Source of the DNA: Dactylorhiza incarnata
Taxonomy: Eukaryota > Streptophyta > Magnoliopsida > Asparagales > Orchidaceae
Assembly (NCBI GenBank): GCA_033032865.1
Contig: JAWHQI010000013.1
Coordinates: 5,580,001-5,644,000, forward strand
DNA length: 64,000 bases
Direction of reading: 5' to 3'
In this document: positions 9,198-21,571 of the stretch, piece after piece
Position numbering within the stretch: the first letter of the stretch is position 1
Layout of the letters: each line of letters opens with the position of its first letter
Program-made: the position numbers and the translations under genes
The notes under the pieces: generated by a model
Databases searched by the model: none
The model's input: the letters and a program-made list of their open reading frames with translations, nothing else
Told to the model about the DNA's origin: nothing

Positions 9198-12100
9198 TGT
9201 AACATCCCCAATCATGCTAGACCCATTGGAAATGTTAGGGCATAGGGGTGAGGTGAGTGGCCATTAGGGCCTTAGGCTAGGGTGGAAATGGCTAAGTGCA
9301 CACCAAAGCTCAAAAACCAACCTAGCCCTAAGCCCTTCAATTAGGCCAATTGACCCTCAAATATCCAATTTGACCTCACATATGTTGCCCTAACCACTAA
9401 GGGAGACCAATAGGATGGAAATTGCACTTGGGTGGGACCCAATTGCATGAAGTTGACCAAAGTCAAACCTTACCTAATTTTGGTCAAATCTTTACCCTTT
9501 GATTTAAATTGAACCAATTGGGACCCCACCATGGACCAACCAATGTTGGGTGATGTCAAGGGACCCATGACCCCCATGTGGGGTCAACCCACTCACCTTG
9601 TTGACCAAAGTCAACCATGGTCAACATAGCCCATTAAGGGGAATTCTAAGCCTAATTTGAATGGAACCCAACCCCCCATCATCTAATCAATCACTTATGG
9701 ACTTAGGACATGCCCATATCAGCCTTAGACTGAGCTCATACCTTAGGTTTAATTAACCAAAGGAGAGGGGGACCAAAAGTGATTAAAAAGCATAAAGCTA
9801 AAAGAGAAAAGCAAAAAGCAAACCCCCCTCTAACACTCCCCCTCCAATCAGCCTAGGGGCCAGCCCTGATTGCTGATGATTTGGGGTTGACCCAGAGGGA
9901 AGTAGGAGGCCAGCAGGTGCAGGAGGGTGGCAGCAAGGAGCTGCCCGAGAAAGCTATGTTTCAAAATCAGCTATAGAGGCCTCCCCACCTCATTCCAGCC
10001 ACACCATCAGCTTCAGAAGGGAGAGAGTAGTCGGGAACGACACCTGGAGCAAGGCCATAGCCGGAGAATCGAGTTCGGGAGCAGGCTCGCCGGAGCAAAG
10101 CATATCCATGGTGAACCGTCGCTAGAGCCACCGCCACGCCCCAATCACGGTTCGTTTCTCCTCCCCTCCCCCATGCTAGCTTCCTATCACAAAACAAAGA
10201 AGGATCGGGCTCAATTGAGCCCGAATCCACTCCTTAAATCCATGAAATTCGGATCGAAACGGGAAGCCTGGGATCACCAAAAACCGCCGCCTCCGGCCGC
10301 CAGTCGCCGGTGGATGGTAGCCCCGACCACCACGAAGGTATCGATGGTGTTGGCCGGCGGTGGTGGGGGCTGGATCGCCGACAAACTCGATCGCAAAATC
10401 GCCCAGCGCGGTTCAATCTCAGCCGTTGGCTGGAGGAGGAAGACGATCCGGCTACCGCTAGATCTACTTTAAGATGCGTGCACGCCTCTTTTCTTTAATT
10501 AAATTAATTCAAACTCTTGGATTTTCTGCCCTTATTTATCCAGCCACTTCTATAATTAATTAGGGTCCCTTAATGACTGAATTAGAAAAAGAGCCCAACA
10601 TGAAAGTTGTACGCCTTGACCTTAGCTTTCATTAGGGCTTGAGTTCAGGTCATTTGGTGACCCACAGCTCCCTGGGGAGCTGTTTTACTAGGACTGGTCC
10701 TACACTAGGTCAGTCCACTAAAATAATTATCTAGTCTAGACCTCTCAAGCTATGAAGCTGAGATTTTAACCATGGGTAGGTATACCCTAGGGGCACCCTC
10801 TTCCCAAAGAGCTGCCCTTGATGGGCACCTTTACTTATAGTTTTTATAGTATTTAAGATATTTAAATAATGTTGATTTTTGGAGCATATGAAGTCCAAAT
10901 GACACCAATATTCGGTGGCATGCTCTTTAGTACATGAGTAGTGCCTGCCTAAATTTTCACTCCATTTGGAGTTAATTTGATTTGGAAAATGGGAAACCCT
11001 AATGAGGGCCCTTAAAGCTCAAATTAGGGTTTAGGCCATATGAGGAGTTGAGTGAGTTGGCCTCCTCCAATCTGGATGATATGTAGGTAATGATATATAA
11101 TTGTACGTGACACCCCCTAATGGAGCATTTGGAGCCATTAGGGTGGTGTGTCCTAAAACCCTAAGGGTAAACCCTTAAGGTTGCAAATTAGGGCTTGTGA
11201 AGGACATAGGACCAAATGTCCTTGCCTTGGCTCAGAACTTGGTAGACATGTTTGTAGGAGCATTCGTTGGCTTAGATAATTTAATGGGAATTTTTAGAGT
11301 CATTTTTGTATTTTTCTCCTATTAAATGAAATTGCCACTATTTCCTTAAATAAATAAAATGCATGGTCAGATGACCTTGTATGGCTTGGATATTTTAACA
11401 GTGGCTGAATTGGGATGAAAATAGGCTATGGTAAATTTAGTAGGATTTATTGAAGTGTTATTTCTTGTGGAGGAATTTTTAAGTGCTTACTAGCTTAGAG
11501 GAATTTAATTATGAAAAATGTCAAATCATTGGGAAAAATTATGAAACTTGGTTATCTGTCATATTTTGTTTATATATGGCCATGATAATTATTTGGAAGC
11601 CTGTGGATTTGTATTTCATGTACTTCATATAGAAATTGGTATTTACTACACTTGGAAGTTAAATCATTTTAATTAGTCAAATCATATGGTAATGATATAA
11701 ATATTTGGCAGAGGACTCTAGACCTTCATTTGAACTCTTGGTAATTTTTATAGAATTTTCAGATGTGAAATATTATTTTTCCTAATTATAGTGGCATTTT
11801 GGTAATTATACAACTATGAGGATTTAGTAGGCCACATGGCATCCTAGGGTCATGAAACTCAGTAAACCACCTTGATATGGAATACTACCTTACTAATAAT
11901 TTTCATGTAGCTTGTAGAAGTATTTTGAGGATAGATCATGTGTAATTTAACCTAAGGCCTTAACTACTTTAAAAAATAATAATTATCAAATTAATATGGA
12001 AAATTATGGAAATTGGAACATACCTTATTAAGGTCAGTGGGAGCCTAGTATAATTATACCAGACCCTGGTGATGAGTTTTTAGAAGGATCTCCTTTTGAG

Positions 12101-13354
12101 GCTTGAGGTTAGTTCAACCTAGTGGTCTGCGATTAGTAAAAACAGAATTTAGAATTTTAGACAATTCAGACCCCTAAGTAGTGTTTGGAAGTTATGCCAA
12201 TTTAGTAATTGAGTATAACTCACAATGATTCAAGGAGGGTCAAGCCTAGGGTTGACAGTGAGACGGTGCTAGGGTTAGTGCATGAGGGTGGAGGTACGTC
12301 CAACCCAATTGGGTGGGACGGGTGTTGAGCTAAGTTACTTTAATTATATGAAATAATGAGGGGTGAACTAAAGGTTAATCACCAACTAAAGTAATTGTCT
12401 TGAGAAAGAGGATTGTGGATTTGAGCCCATTAAATCCTTAGTACCGTTAGGGGCCCCTTTACGGGGTATACCGCGGGAAGTCCAAGATTCACCCTAAATA
12501 TAATACTAACTAAATTGTAGGCAAGAGTAGCCTAATTAGGTCAGCAAACTAGTATGGATCTCCTTCGAGGAGGAGATGGGTTGGATCAACTTGTGTGTTA
12601 GTCCCTGAGCCGGAGGCTCGGGTAGACTTAATAACACGTGTTACTTATATAACTAGTGGCGAGTCTTCGGTACTAGGCTAGTCGTGTCACCGATGCTAGT
12701 ACGTTGACTCAGGTGAGGGTGAGGTTTAGAGGGCCGGTAAGTTTGAGTACCGCAGTCTGGAGGACAAACCCTAATAACCCACCCCGACCTTAAAGTCTGG
12801 TGGATTCAAGCAAGAGTACGCAGGAGCTCCGTTGTTGTGTTCTTAGCGTTGAGGCGTACGTGAGGTCTAGGCTTGGTAGTGAGCATACCCGCCTAGGATG
12901 TGGAGTGCCCGATCCACTGCCACCGTGAGCCACGACGGTCGGTACCCGAAAGGTTGGCTTCCTTTCTAACAAAGTGGGAACTATAAAGGTCTGTGCGCAT
13001 AGAGTCGTGTGGGTGAGTCACATTGCATAAACACATTAAGTCATCATAAGCATATCATAGCATAACATACACATTAGCATACCCCCATCATATAAATTTG
13101 TATGAGCTCTTTTATATGATGGGTTACCTGGACATCTTAACTTATATGTCGTATGGGCGTTCATATAAGTTAAGGTACGAATCTGTGATGGTAGATTAGT
13201 TTTACTTACTGCACCGCATTTTTATTACTGGTTTACTTCATGCTCTACTTTACTCTCATTTATTTGCACTATACTGCTAGCTAGTTTTACCGCTTTTCCT
13301 ATACTTGCTAGATTAGTGTCATGTCACCTCTTTCCTTGTTTACCCCTTGTTGTC

Positions 13355-13359
13355 CTCCG
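13355..13359. repeat. Target-site duplication of A (left)
   Basis: CTCCG, repeated at 26478-26482; it is single at 48653-48657 in the empty site. Confidence 0.93.
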
Positions 13360-14353
13360 TGTACAACCCCGATGTTCGCCAGGAAGGGTCCCTGGTTTGC
13401 ACAACCTAGGGAGCGAGCTAAGGAGCGGTTCGGCAGGCGAGCCCTAGAGGCAGGCGAGCCAGCCGGTCGGAGGAGTTCGCTAGGTGGCTTTGGCGAGCCT
13501 GCCGGTCGGAGGAGCTCGCTAGGCAGGTCCGGGACCTTGGGGTACAAATAGCCATTTCTGGGGTACAGTTAGCCATTTTGGCGAGCTCGGCCCGCTAAGG
13601 AGCGGTTCGGCAGGAGAGCCATAGAGGCAGGCGAGCCAGCCGGTCGGAGGAGTTCGCTAGGTGGCTTTGGCGAGCCTGCCGGTCGGAGGAGCTTGCTAGG
13701 CAGGTCCGGGACCTTGGGGTACAGTTAGCCATTTTGGCGAGCTCGGCCCGCTAAGGAGCGGTTCGGCAGGCGAGCCGTAGAGGCAGGCGAGCCAGTCGGT
13801 CGGAGGAGTTCGCTAGGCGGCTTTGACGAGCCAGCCAGATCTTTCGGCGAGCCCCGTGTTCGCTGAACAGGTCAGGGGTCTCTGGATCGCCGGCGCCTGG
13901 GGTGGTCCTTTACCAAAAAACCCCTGGTGGTCTGCGGGTAGCCCCTCCGAACAGCGGAGTTTGGCTGTTAGCAGACCAATTTGGGGTGCGGATAGTAAGA
14001 AGGGACAGCGGGAGTTGGCTATTGACAGACCACAAAACCAAAATCTATAAATAGACCTTAAGGGGCACCTTGGAAGGGGACCGGTTTCAGAATCTTTGAG
14101 CCTTCTTCTCTCCATAGGTCGCTTTGGTTTGGGCTCTCTAGCTCTCCAAGGTGCCCGAGTCTTAGCTTTGGCTTGGGAGGGGAAGCGCTCAACGATCTTC
14201 CGGGTTAGTGGAGGGACCTCCTTGCTGAGACCAGGGTCTTTGTTATTTGCCCGGGTTATCTGCCTCTCTTCCGAGGGACCGGTAAGGGCTAGTCGCCCCT
14301 CAATTCGTTGAGGGCCCCGAGCTCCACAAGAGACCTTGAAATTGGTTTCAACA
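13360..14353 (+). repeat. 5' LTR of element A
   Basis: Direct repeat of 25463-26477. U3 contains about 2-3 tandem copies of a GGCGAGC-rich unit of roughly 150-180 bp (13425-13830). The 21-bp length difference from the 3' LTR is a stretch missing from the second unit here (AAATAGCC...). A TATA box is at 14046-14053. Confidence 0.93.
14046..14053 (+). promoter_or_regulatory. LTR TATA box of A (sense promoter)
   Basis: TATAAATA, conserved at 26170-26177 in the 3' LTR and, on the opposite strand, at 52882-52889 in the LTR of F. Confidence 0.75.
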
Positions 14354-14373
14354 TTTTGGTGCGGTGAGCGTGG
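14354..14373 (+). promoter_or_regulatory. Probable primer binding site of A
   Basis: TTTTGGTGCGGTGAGCG directly follows the 5' LTR. It is a poor match to the TTTGGCGCCGT type usual in Tat elements, so the priming tRNA is not assigned. Confidence 0.35.
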
Positions 14374-14409
14374 AGCGTGGCTGGTTCAAGAAAGTTCCAG
14401 AGAAGGGTT

Positions 14410-17400
14410 ATGGCAGGAGATGAGGAGCAGGGCGAGGAGTTCGGCGAGACTCCTCAGGAGGCGATGGCTAGGATGCTCGCGGATTACAGAAAGGAGGTGC
14501 TCGACACCTTGCGGTTCACGGTCACAGCTCTGCGAAGTGAGTTTGCGACCCCAGCACCTCAGGCGACCCCTCCCCCAACAGCAGTCGGCGAGAAGGCACC
14601 AGGAGGAAGGGCTGGAAAGGAAGTTCCCGTTGGTTTAGGTCAGAGCCAGGAAGGGCGAGTGTTGTTCGCCAGTCCGGCGAGCTCCGTGCCTGCAAGCTCA
14701 GTGTTGGCGAGCTCCGTCCCAGCGAGCGCGACACTGGCGAGTGCGCGCCAAGAGGAAGCGGCGACTGTCGGGGTGGTTCAGGCGAGCACCGCCCTCGCGA
14801 GCACAGTCCCGGTAAGCTCAAGTTTGGCGAGCGAGCTTGGGGGACGAGTGGAGCCAGGAAGAGTGACAGGAGGGGGAAGCCCCTTTTGCGAGTTGGTGCT
14901 TTCCGCACCCGTCCTGGGGGGATTTGGAGAATGGGACCGGGTGTACTACAACGGTAGAGATGACCCTGTCCAGCACCTGCAGAGTTTCGAAGACTCGGTC
15001 TCCATCAGGCCGATGTCAGATGCCTTCAAGTGTCGGCTCTTTGCCGTCACCCTCAAGGAGAAGGTCAGGGACTGGTTCCATCATCTCCCTGCAGGGTCAA
15101 TCTACTCGTTCGAGGATTTGCGCCGAAGTTTTTTGCTGAGGTTCTCTACCTCAAAAAAGAGGAAGAAGGACGATGATTCCCACTTCGCAGTGAAGCAGGG
15201 ACCCAGGGAGTCGCTGGCTCAGTATGCCGATCGGTTCCAGGAGGAAGTGCAGCTCACTCAGGAGATGCCTGAATTTGCACTCCAACTCGCCTTCACGGTC
15301 GGGTTGAAAGAGAGTTTCTTCAAGATGGCGTTGAAGAGAAAAGCCCCCGTCTCCTTTGAAGAGCTGATGGAGAGGGTGTCGGAGGAAGTCGCGAGTGAGG
15401 AAGCCAACCCGGAGCTCACCAAGAGGCTAGCAAAGCTCAGTGAGCCGGAGGTGAGGAAGCAGGAGGTCAGGAGAAGGGAAGAGCCCCGGGCCCCGGAGGG
15501 GGAATGGAGGCCGCAAGGTGGAGGAATGCATGGGCAGGGAAGGGGTTACGGCCCAGGAAGGGGTAACCATGTCGGAGGTCAATGGAGGCCCTCCCTGTTA
15601 GGGTGGAGGCAAGGTCTGATGCAAATGCCTCCCCCTCCCCAACAGGCCATGGCGATTGGACGAGGAAGAGGAAGAGGAAGAGGAAGGGGAGGAGAGGCGG
15701 AAACGGCAGCCGCTAGGAGGAGAAGGAATAGGGTGGCAGAGGCCGAGGCAAGGGAAGTGGCGTTGCCATATTGTATCTTCCATGATGTGGAAGGTCACTC
15801 GACGGACACCTGTCCGGAGTTCCTAGAAGTGAAGAGGGGCAGAGCGCCCGCGCCACCACAACAGCAGCCAGTAAGGATCGTGGAGGTTGAACCTCGAGAG
15901 GAGGATGAGGAAAGGTGTGAGGATAGAACCGATATGGGAAGTAGAGGAGGGATCGGGGTGATCCATGGGGGGGGGGGGGTAGGGGTGGAGGCGACCCGCA
16001 AGGCTAGCCTCCATACCATCTACCGCCGAAGCGTGGCTTCGACATCCACCACTCCGCGCCCGACCGAAAAAATCGTTTTCACCCAGAAAGACATGCCGGG
16101 CTATGAGGACCCGTTCTGCGACGCGCTGGTTATTCAGACGACGATCGAGAACTTCACCATCTCCCGAATCCTAGTGGACAACGGAAGTTCGGTCAACGTC
16201 ATCTTTAAGAAGGCGTTCGACAAGATGGAAGTGGAGCCCAGGAGGGTGTTGGCCTCAGATAGCCCTCTGTTCGGATTCTCGGGAGAGAGGAAGGAAGTAG
16301 AAGGGGGAGTAGGGCTTCATGTGACCCTGGGTGGGCAGTCCCGGAACTGTCGTTTTGTCATAGTGGACGCCCCAAGCAGTTACAGCGCTATCTTCGGACG
16401 GCCACTCATCAGCGCGCTTCGTTGTGTCCCTTCCACCTTTCATCAATGCCTTAAATTCAACGACGGAGGGGTTCAGGTGCGGATCAGGGGGGATCCCAAG
16501 GTAGCGAGACAGTGCTACGTAACGGCTGTCAACACCATCTCCTGGATGGGAGAAGCTGAGGAGTGGGATAGGATGATGGAGGAGGCGGCCGAAGCCGTAA
16601 GTATGGAGGTAGCTGAGGAGAAGATGGAGGGAGATGAAGTCCATGCCCAGGAAGGGGTAGCTGAGGTACCCCGGGTGGAAGGAAAGGAAGAAAAAGAGAA
16701 GGCCCAGGAGGGAAGGGCGGAAGAGCTGATGGTGGTAGAGAAGGAAGTCGAGGAGGAAACCCAGGCTCCCACTTGTGCCGAAGAGGAGAGGGCTTGGGGA
16801 GAGCAGTCCCGGTTGGAGGCTGTGGACGAGGTCATAGAGCTCGAGGTCACCACCCTGCTGGGGGTGGTGTAAAAAGTCCGGGTCAGCGGAGAACTCAGCC
16901 CTAAAGATCAAGCGGAGATTCTGGCTTGCGTACAGAAGAACGTGGACGTCTTCGCTTGGAGCGCCGTGGAAATGCCCGGGATCGACGCGGATGTGGCTTG
17001 CCATCGCCTCAACCTCGACCCCGGCGCCCGCCCCATCCGCCAGAAGAGGAGGGCCGTCGCAGACAAGCTGGAAGGGCCCATCCGCGAGGAGGTGGGCAAG
17101 CTCCTGCAGGCAGGCTTTGTATTGGAGATCCAGTATCCAGGCTGGGTCTCCAACGTCATTATGGTGAAAAAAGGGGGAGGTTAGTGGAGGATGTGTATCG
17201 ACTTTTCCTTGCTTAATAAATCATGCCCTAAGGATTGTTACCCCCTGCCTAGAATCGACGCGCTGGTTGACTCAGCCGTCGGTTTTCCTGTGATGTCTTT
17301 CTTAGATGCTTTTTCAGGTTACCATCAAATCCGCATGCATCCCCCAGACATCAAAGATGTCTCCTTCATCACGGGGGATGGATGCTACTGTTATAAAATG

Positions 17401-20022
17401 ATGCCGTTCGGGCTCAAGAATGCAGGTGCCACATACCAAAGGATGATGGACAGAGTCTTCCGCAAGCAGAAGGGAAGAAACTTAGAGGTTTATGTAGATG
17501 ACCTCATGGTGAAGAGTCGGGACCTCGGGTCTCACCTCCGAGACCTCGAAGAGACATTCGGGACCCTGCGGCGGTACAAGATGAAACTCAATCCCTTGAA
17601 GTGTGTCTTCGGGGCGAGCCGAGGGAAGTTCCTGGGCCACTTGCTCACCCCCGCGGGAGTGGAACCTAACCCGGACAAAGTTAAAGCGGTGATGGAGCTG
17701 GGGTCGCCGAGAAATCCGAAGGAGGTTCAGAGCCTTACAGGGAAGTTGGCTGGGCTCAGCAGGTTCCTCTCCAAGGCGGGAGAAAAGTGTGCGCCTTTCT
17801 TCAAGGTGTTGCGGGGCAACAAGAAGTTTGAATGGACCCCGGAGTGCGAGAAAGCCTTCCAGGCTCTGAAGGAACAACTCACCCAGACCCCTTTGCTCCA
17901 GGGACCGAGGCCAGGGGAAGACCTATCTCTGTACCTAGGGGTAGGATCCGAAGCAGTAAGTTCCGTGCTAATCCGGGAGGAGGGAAAGAAACAGTTCTCT
18001 ATCTACTACGTCAGCCGAGTGCTGAAGAAGGCAGAGCTCCGGTACCCGATCCTAGAAAAGTTAGCCTTCGCATTGGTGGTGTCGGCCCGGAGGCTCCGAC
18101 CTTACTTTCAAGCCCATTCAATCAAGGTAGTGACGGACCACCCGCTCCGAAAAATCATGGAAGGGGTGGAGCACTCGGGAAGGTTAGCAAAGTGGTCCGT
18201 GGAGTTAAGTGAATTCAATATCACGTTCGTGCCCAGGACGTCCGTCAGGGCTCAGGCGGTGGCAGACTTCATGGCCGACTATGCAGCCGAAGTGGGGGAG
18301 CACGAGCCACCTCCCCCAGAGGCATGGAAGATGTTGGTGGACGGAGCGTCGGGAAAACACTCCTATGGAGGGGGAATGGTCCTGGTAAGTCCTCAGGGGA
18401 CTCAGATTGAGCAAGCCTTGAACATCCGTTTCCCAATTACCAAAAACCAGGCTGAGTACGAAGCGGTGATAGCGGGCCTTCGGCTGGCCCGCGAACTGGG
18501 AGTGCAGGACGTGGAGGTCTCCACGAACTCCATGGTGGTAGCATGCCAGATCAAGGGAGAGTTTGAAGCAAAGGACCCTACCCTCCTGCTATACCTGGAG
18601 AAGGTTAAGGGGGTCATCGGGCAGTTCCGCACCTTCTCCATCAAGCACGTGCCGAGGGAGGAGAACGCCCAGGCGGACCTCTTAGCCAAGTTCGGTCCCC
18701 GAGCGGGAGGGACGACTTCAGAACTCTTCCGACCCTCCATCGAGGAAGGAGAATTGATGGAGGTGGATCAACAAGCCTCATGGATGGATCCGTTCATCAC
18801 CTTCCTATCCTCCGGGCAGTTCCCTGGAGAGGACGTGGACAAGAGACGCTTCAGGTATAAGTCCGCCTAGTACTCCTTGCATGCAGGGGGGCTATATAGA
18901 AAGACCCTCTCGGGACTCCTGGCCCGTTGTGTCTCCGAGGAGGAGGTCCCGAGAGTGCTGAAAGAAATCCACTCCGGGGAGTGCGGCAGTCACTCCGGGA
19001 GTCGGACCCTGGAAGGGAGGGTGTTGAGGCAAGGCTACTTCTGGCCCACTCTCAGCAAGGATGCGGCAGAGTTCGCAAGAAAGTGTCCGAAATGCCAGCT
19101 CTATGCTCCGCTCCAGCTCCTCCCAGCTCAAAGACTCCGGACCATCATGGCTCCCTGGCCCTTCGCCATATGGGGGCTGGACCTGGTCGGTCCCTTTCCC
19201 CAAGCCAGCGGCCAGAGGAAGTTCCTGCTGGTCATGATCGACTACTTCTCCAAATGGGTAGAGGTGAAAGCACTTGCTAAGGTAACCTCTCAGGTTGTAA
19301 GGAATTTTGTGTGGGGGGAAATAATTTGCAGGCATGGACTCCCTCTAGCTATAGTGACGGACAATCGGCCGCAGTTTGCGAGTGAAGAGTTTGTTGGCTT
19401 CTGCACTCAGCTCGGCATTGACCTCAGGTTCGCTTCGGTCCACCACCCGAGGAGCAATGGGCAGGTGGAGGCGGCGAACAAGATAATCGTTAACCTACTA
19501 AAAAAGAAAGTGGAGAACCTTAGAGGAAATTGGGTGGAACAGCTACCCTCCGTCCTCTGGGCCATGAGGACTACTCCGAATACCGCCACCGGGGAGACCC
19601 CATTCAAGCTCTCTCACGGGTCCGAGGCCGTTCTCCCCATAGAGTTTGAGGTAAAGACCCCCCGGGTGATCGCTGCAAGCGAGGGGGATGAAGAGTGGCT
19701 AGAAGATAACAATGCCGAGCAAAGGCTATCTTTGGACCTGGTGGAAGAACTCTGGGACTTGGCCACCATTAGACAGGAAGAGGTCAAACGACGGATGGCT
19801 CGATATTTTGACAAACATATCCGAATCAGGCACTTTCAGAAAGGGGACCTGGTCTTGAAGAAGGTCGATGCGGCCGGCAGAGGGGCCGCGGTGGGTAAAC
19901 TTAACCCCAACTGGGAGGGTCCATATATTGTAAGCGGGGTGCTCATGTCGGGGGGATATCACCTCCAGGATGTGGAGGGGGTGCCCCTCGACCGAGCCAG
20001 GAGTGGGGATGATTTGAAATGA
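14410..20022 (+). pseudogene. gag-pol polyprotein of A, one frame with three in-frame stops
   Basis: A single frame runs from ATG 14410 to TGA 20022; an upstream GTG at 14377 is in the same frame but ATG is preferred. It is interrupted only by TAA 16870-16872, TAG 17182-17184 and TAG 18868-18870. The order is Gag capsid (about 14890-15440), a CCHH-like knuckle CIFHDVEGHSTDTC (about 15770), retropepsin with DNGSS (about 16173), reverse transcriptase with YVDD at 17491-17502, RNase H, a second archaeal-type RNase H typical of Tat elements (about 18320-18700), then integrase with an HHCC finger and DDE region. One integrase motif reads DNR instead of the usual DNG. The stops make this copy inactive unless read through; element F has coding codons at the first two stop positions. 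Confidence 0.93.
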
Positions 20023-20112
20023 TTTTACCATTAAAAGCTTTGCTATATTGTTTACTGAATGTCTTACTCCTTTTTTATAATGCTTATAACTACTGCCGTG
20101 CCGACATGACAA

Positions 20113-20790
20113 AGGTTGGATATGATGGTGCTGGAATGCCCCAGATCGATTCCGCTCCAGGGCTCTCACCTAGACGGGGGGTTCAGGTTGATCTCTGGAG
20201 AGGCTGGCAAGGTTGGATATGTTGGTGCTGGAATGCCCCAGATCGATTCCGCTCCCGGGCTCTCACCTAGACGGGGGGTTCAGGTTGATCTCTAGAGAGG
20301 CTGGCGAGGTTGGATATGTTGGTGCTGGAATGCCCCAGATCGATTCCGCTCCCGGGCTCTCACCTAGACGGGGGGTTCAGGTTGATCTCTGGAGAGGCTG
20401 GCAAGGTTGGATATGATGGTGCTGGAATGCCCCAGATCGATTCCTCTCCCGGGCTCTCACCTAGACAGGGGGTTCAGGTTGATCTCTGGAGAGGCTGGCA
20501 AGGTTGGATATGATGGTGCTGGAATGCCCCAGATCAATTCCGCTCCCGGGATCTCACCTAGACGGGGGTTCAGGTTGATCTCTAGAGAGGCTGGCAAGGT
20601 TGGATATGTTGGTGCTGGAATGCCCCAGATTGATTCCGCTCCCGAGCTCTCACCTAGACGGGGGGTTCAGGTTGATCTCTGGAGAGGCTGGTGAGGTTGG
20701 ATATGTTGGCGCTGGAATGCCCCAGATCGATTTCGCTCCCGGGCTCTCACCTAGACGGAGGGTTCAGGTGGATCTCTGGAGAGGCTGGCA
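20113..20790 (+). repeat. Tandem array of seven 96-97-bp units (A)
   Basis: Units start GGTTGGATAT near 20113, 20211, 20308, 20405, 20502, 20598 and 20695. Each contains ATCGATTCCGCTCCCGGG and GGTTCAGGTTGATCTCT. The array lies between the stop of pol and the 3' end of antisense gene 2. A homologous array of about nine units lies at the same place in F (58275-59150). Short ORFs inside are by-products of the repeat. Confidence 0.93.
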
Positions 20791-20799
20791 ATAGGGGTC

Positions 20800-21200
20800 A
20801 AGGTCCTAAGGTAACAGGTTGAGGTGTTAGAGCCAGAAGGGCTTGGTTCGCAAAATTGGAAAGGTTGAGGCTGATGAGTCCTAAGGTAACAGGTTGAGGT
20901 GTTAGAGCCAGAAGGGCTTGGTTCACAAAATTGGAAAGGTTGAGGCTGATGAGGCCTAAGGTAACAGGTTGAGGTGTTAGAGCCAGAAGGGCTTGGTTCG
21001 CAAAATCGGAAAGGTTGAGGCTGATAAGGCCTGAGGTAATAGGTTGAGGTGTTAGAGCGAGAAGGGCTCGGTTCGCAAAATCGGAAAGGTTGAGGCGGAT
21101 AAGGCCTAAGGTAACAGGTTGAGGTGTTAGAGACAGAAGGGCTCGGTTCGCAAAATTGAAAGGGTCGAGGCTGATAAGGCCTAAGGTAGCGGGTTGAGAT
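20800..21200 (+). repeat. Second tandem array, five to six units of about 76 bp (A)
   Basis: The motif CCTAAGGTAACAGGTTGAGG recurs near 20804, 20880, 20956, 21029, 21106 and 21179 with substitutions increasing toward the right. No counterpart was seen in F. Confidence 0.85.
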
Positions 21201-21571
21201 ACTAAAGTCAGGGAGGTTTAGTTCGCGGGATGCCTATGTCCGAGTTCGCCAAGGTTGGGTTCGCCGGGCAGTATCCGCGGGCGGCGACGGCCCAGGTTAG
21301 CGAAATCCATAAGAGGAGAACCTTGGCGAGGCGAGCCCAGACACACGCATTCGCGAGCCCCCCGGAAGCACTACCGCATAACAATTGGTCATGAGAATTC
21401 AAAAGAAAGAGCAAGTGCGAGAGAAAAAAGAAACGCGAGCATGCGCATAAATACTAACGAAAAAATTATAACTATCATTCCCCAAGATTTTTCTATGTTC
21501 GGCGGCGATCTCGCCAGCCCAAAAAGAATAATATACATTCAAAATAATGAGAGAAGAGAGTCTAAGGGGGT

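Noticed and set aside
9927..10498. ORF of 181 codons in the 5' LTR of B
   Set aside because: The 3' LTR copy (45226-45772) has a different open part and no coding-type conservation; several overlapping ORFs exist on both strands.
16255..17004. 249-codon minus-strand ORF under gag-protease of A
   Set aside because: It is a shadow of the real plus-strand frame; the matching region of F has no equivalent open frame.
20113..20790. CRISPR-like array of regularly spaced repeats
   Set aside because: There are no unique spacers, the whole unit repeats, and the context is a plant retrotransposon. The same holds for the 55-bp array in C.
20019..20794. Series of 64-95-codon ORFs after pol in A
   Set aside because: They arise from the 97-bp repeat, which is not a multiple of three, so each unit is read in a new frame.
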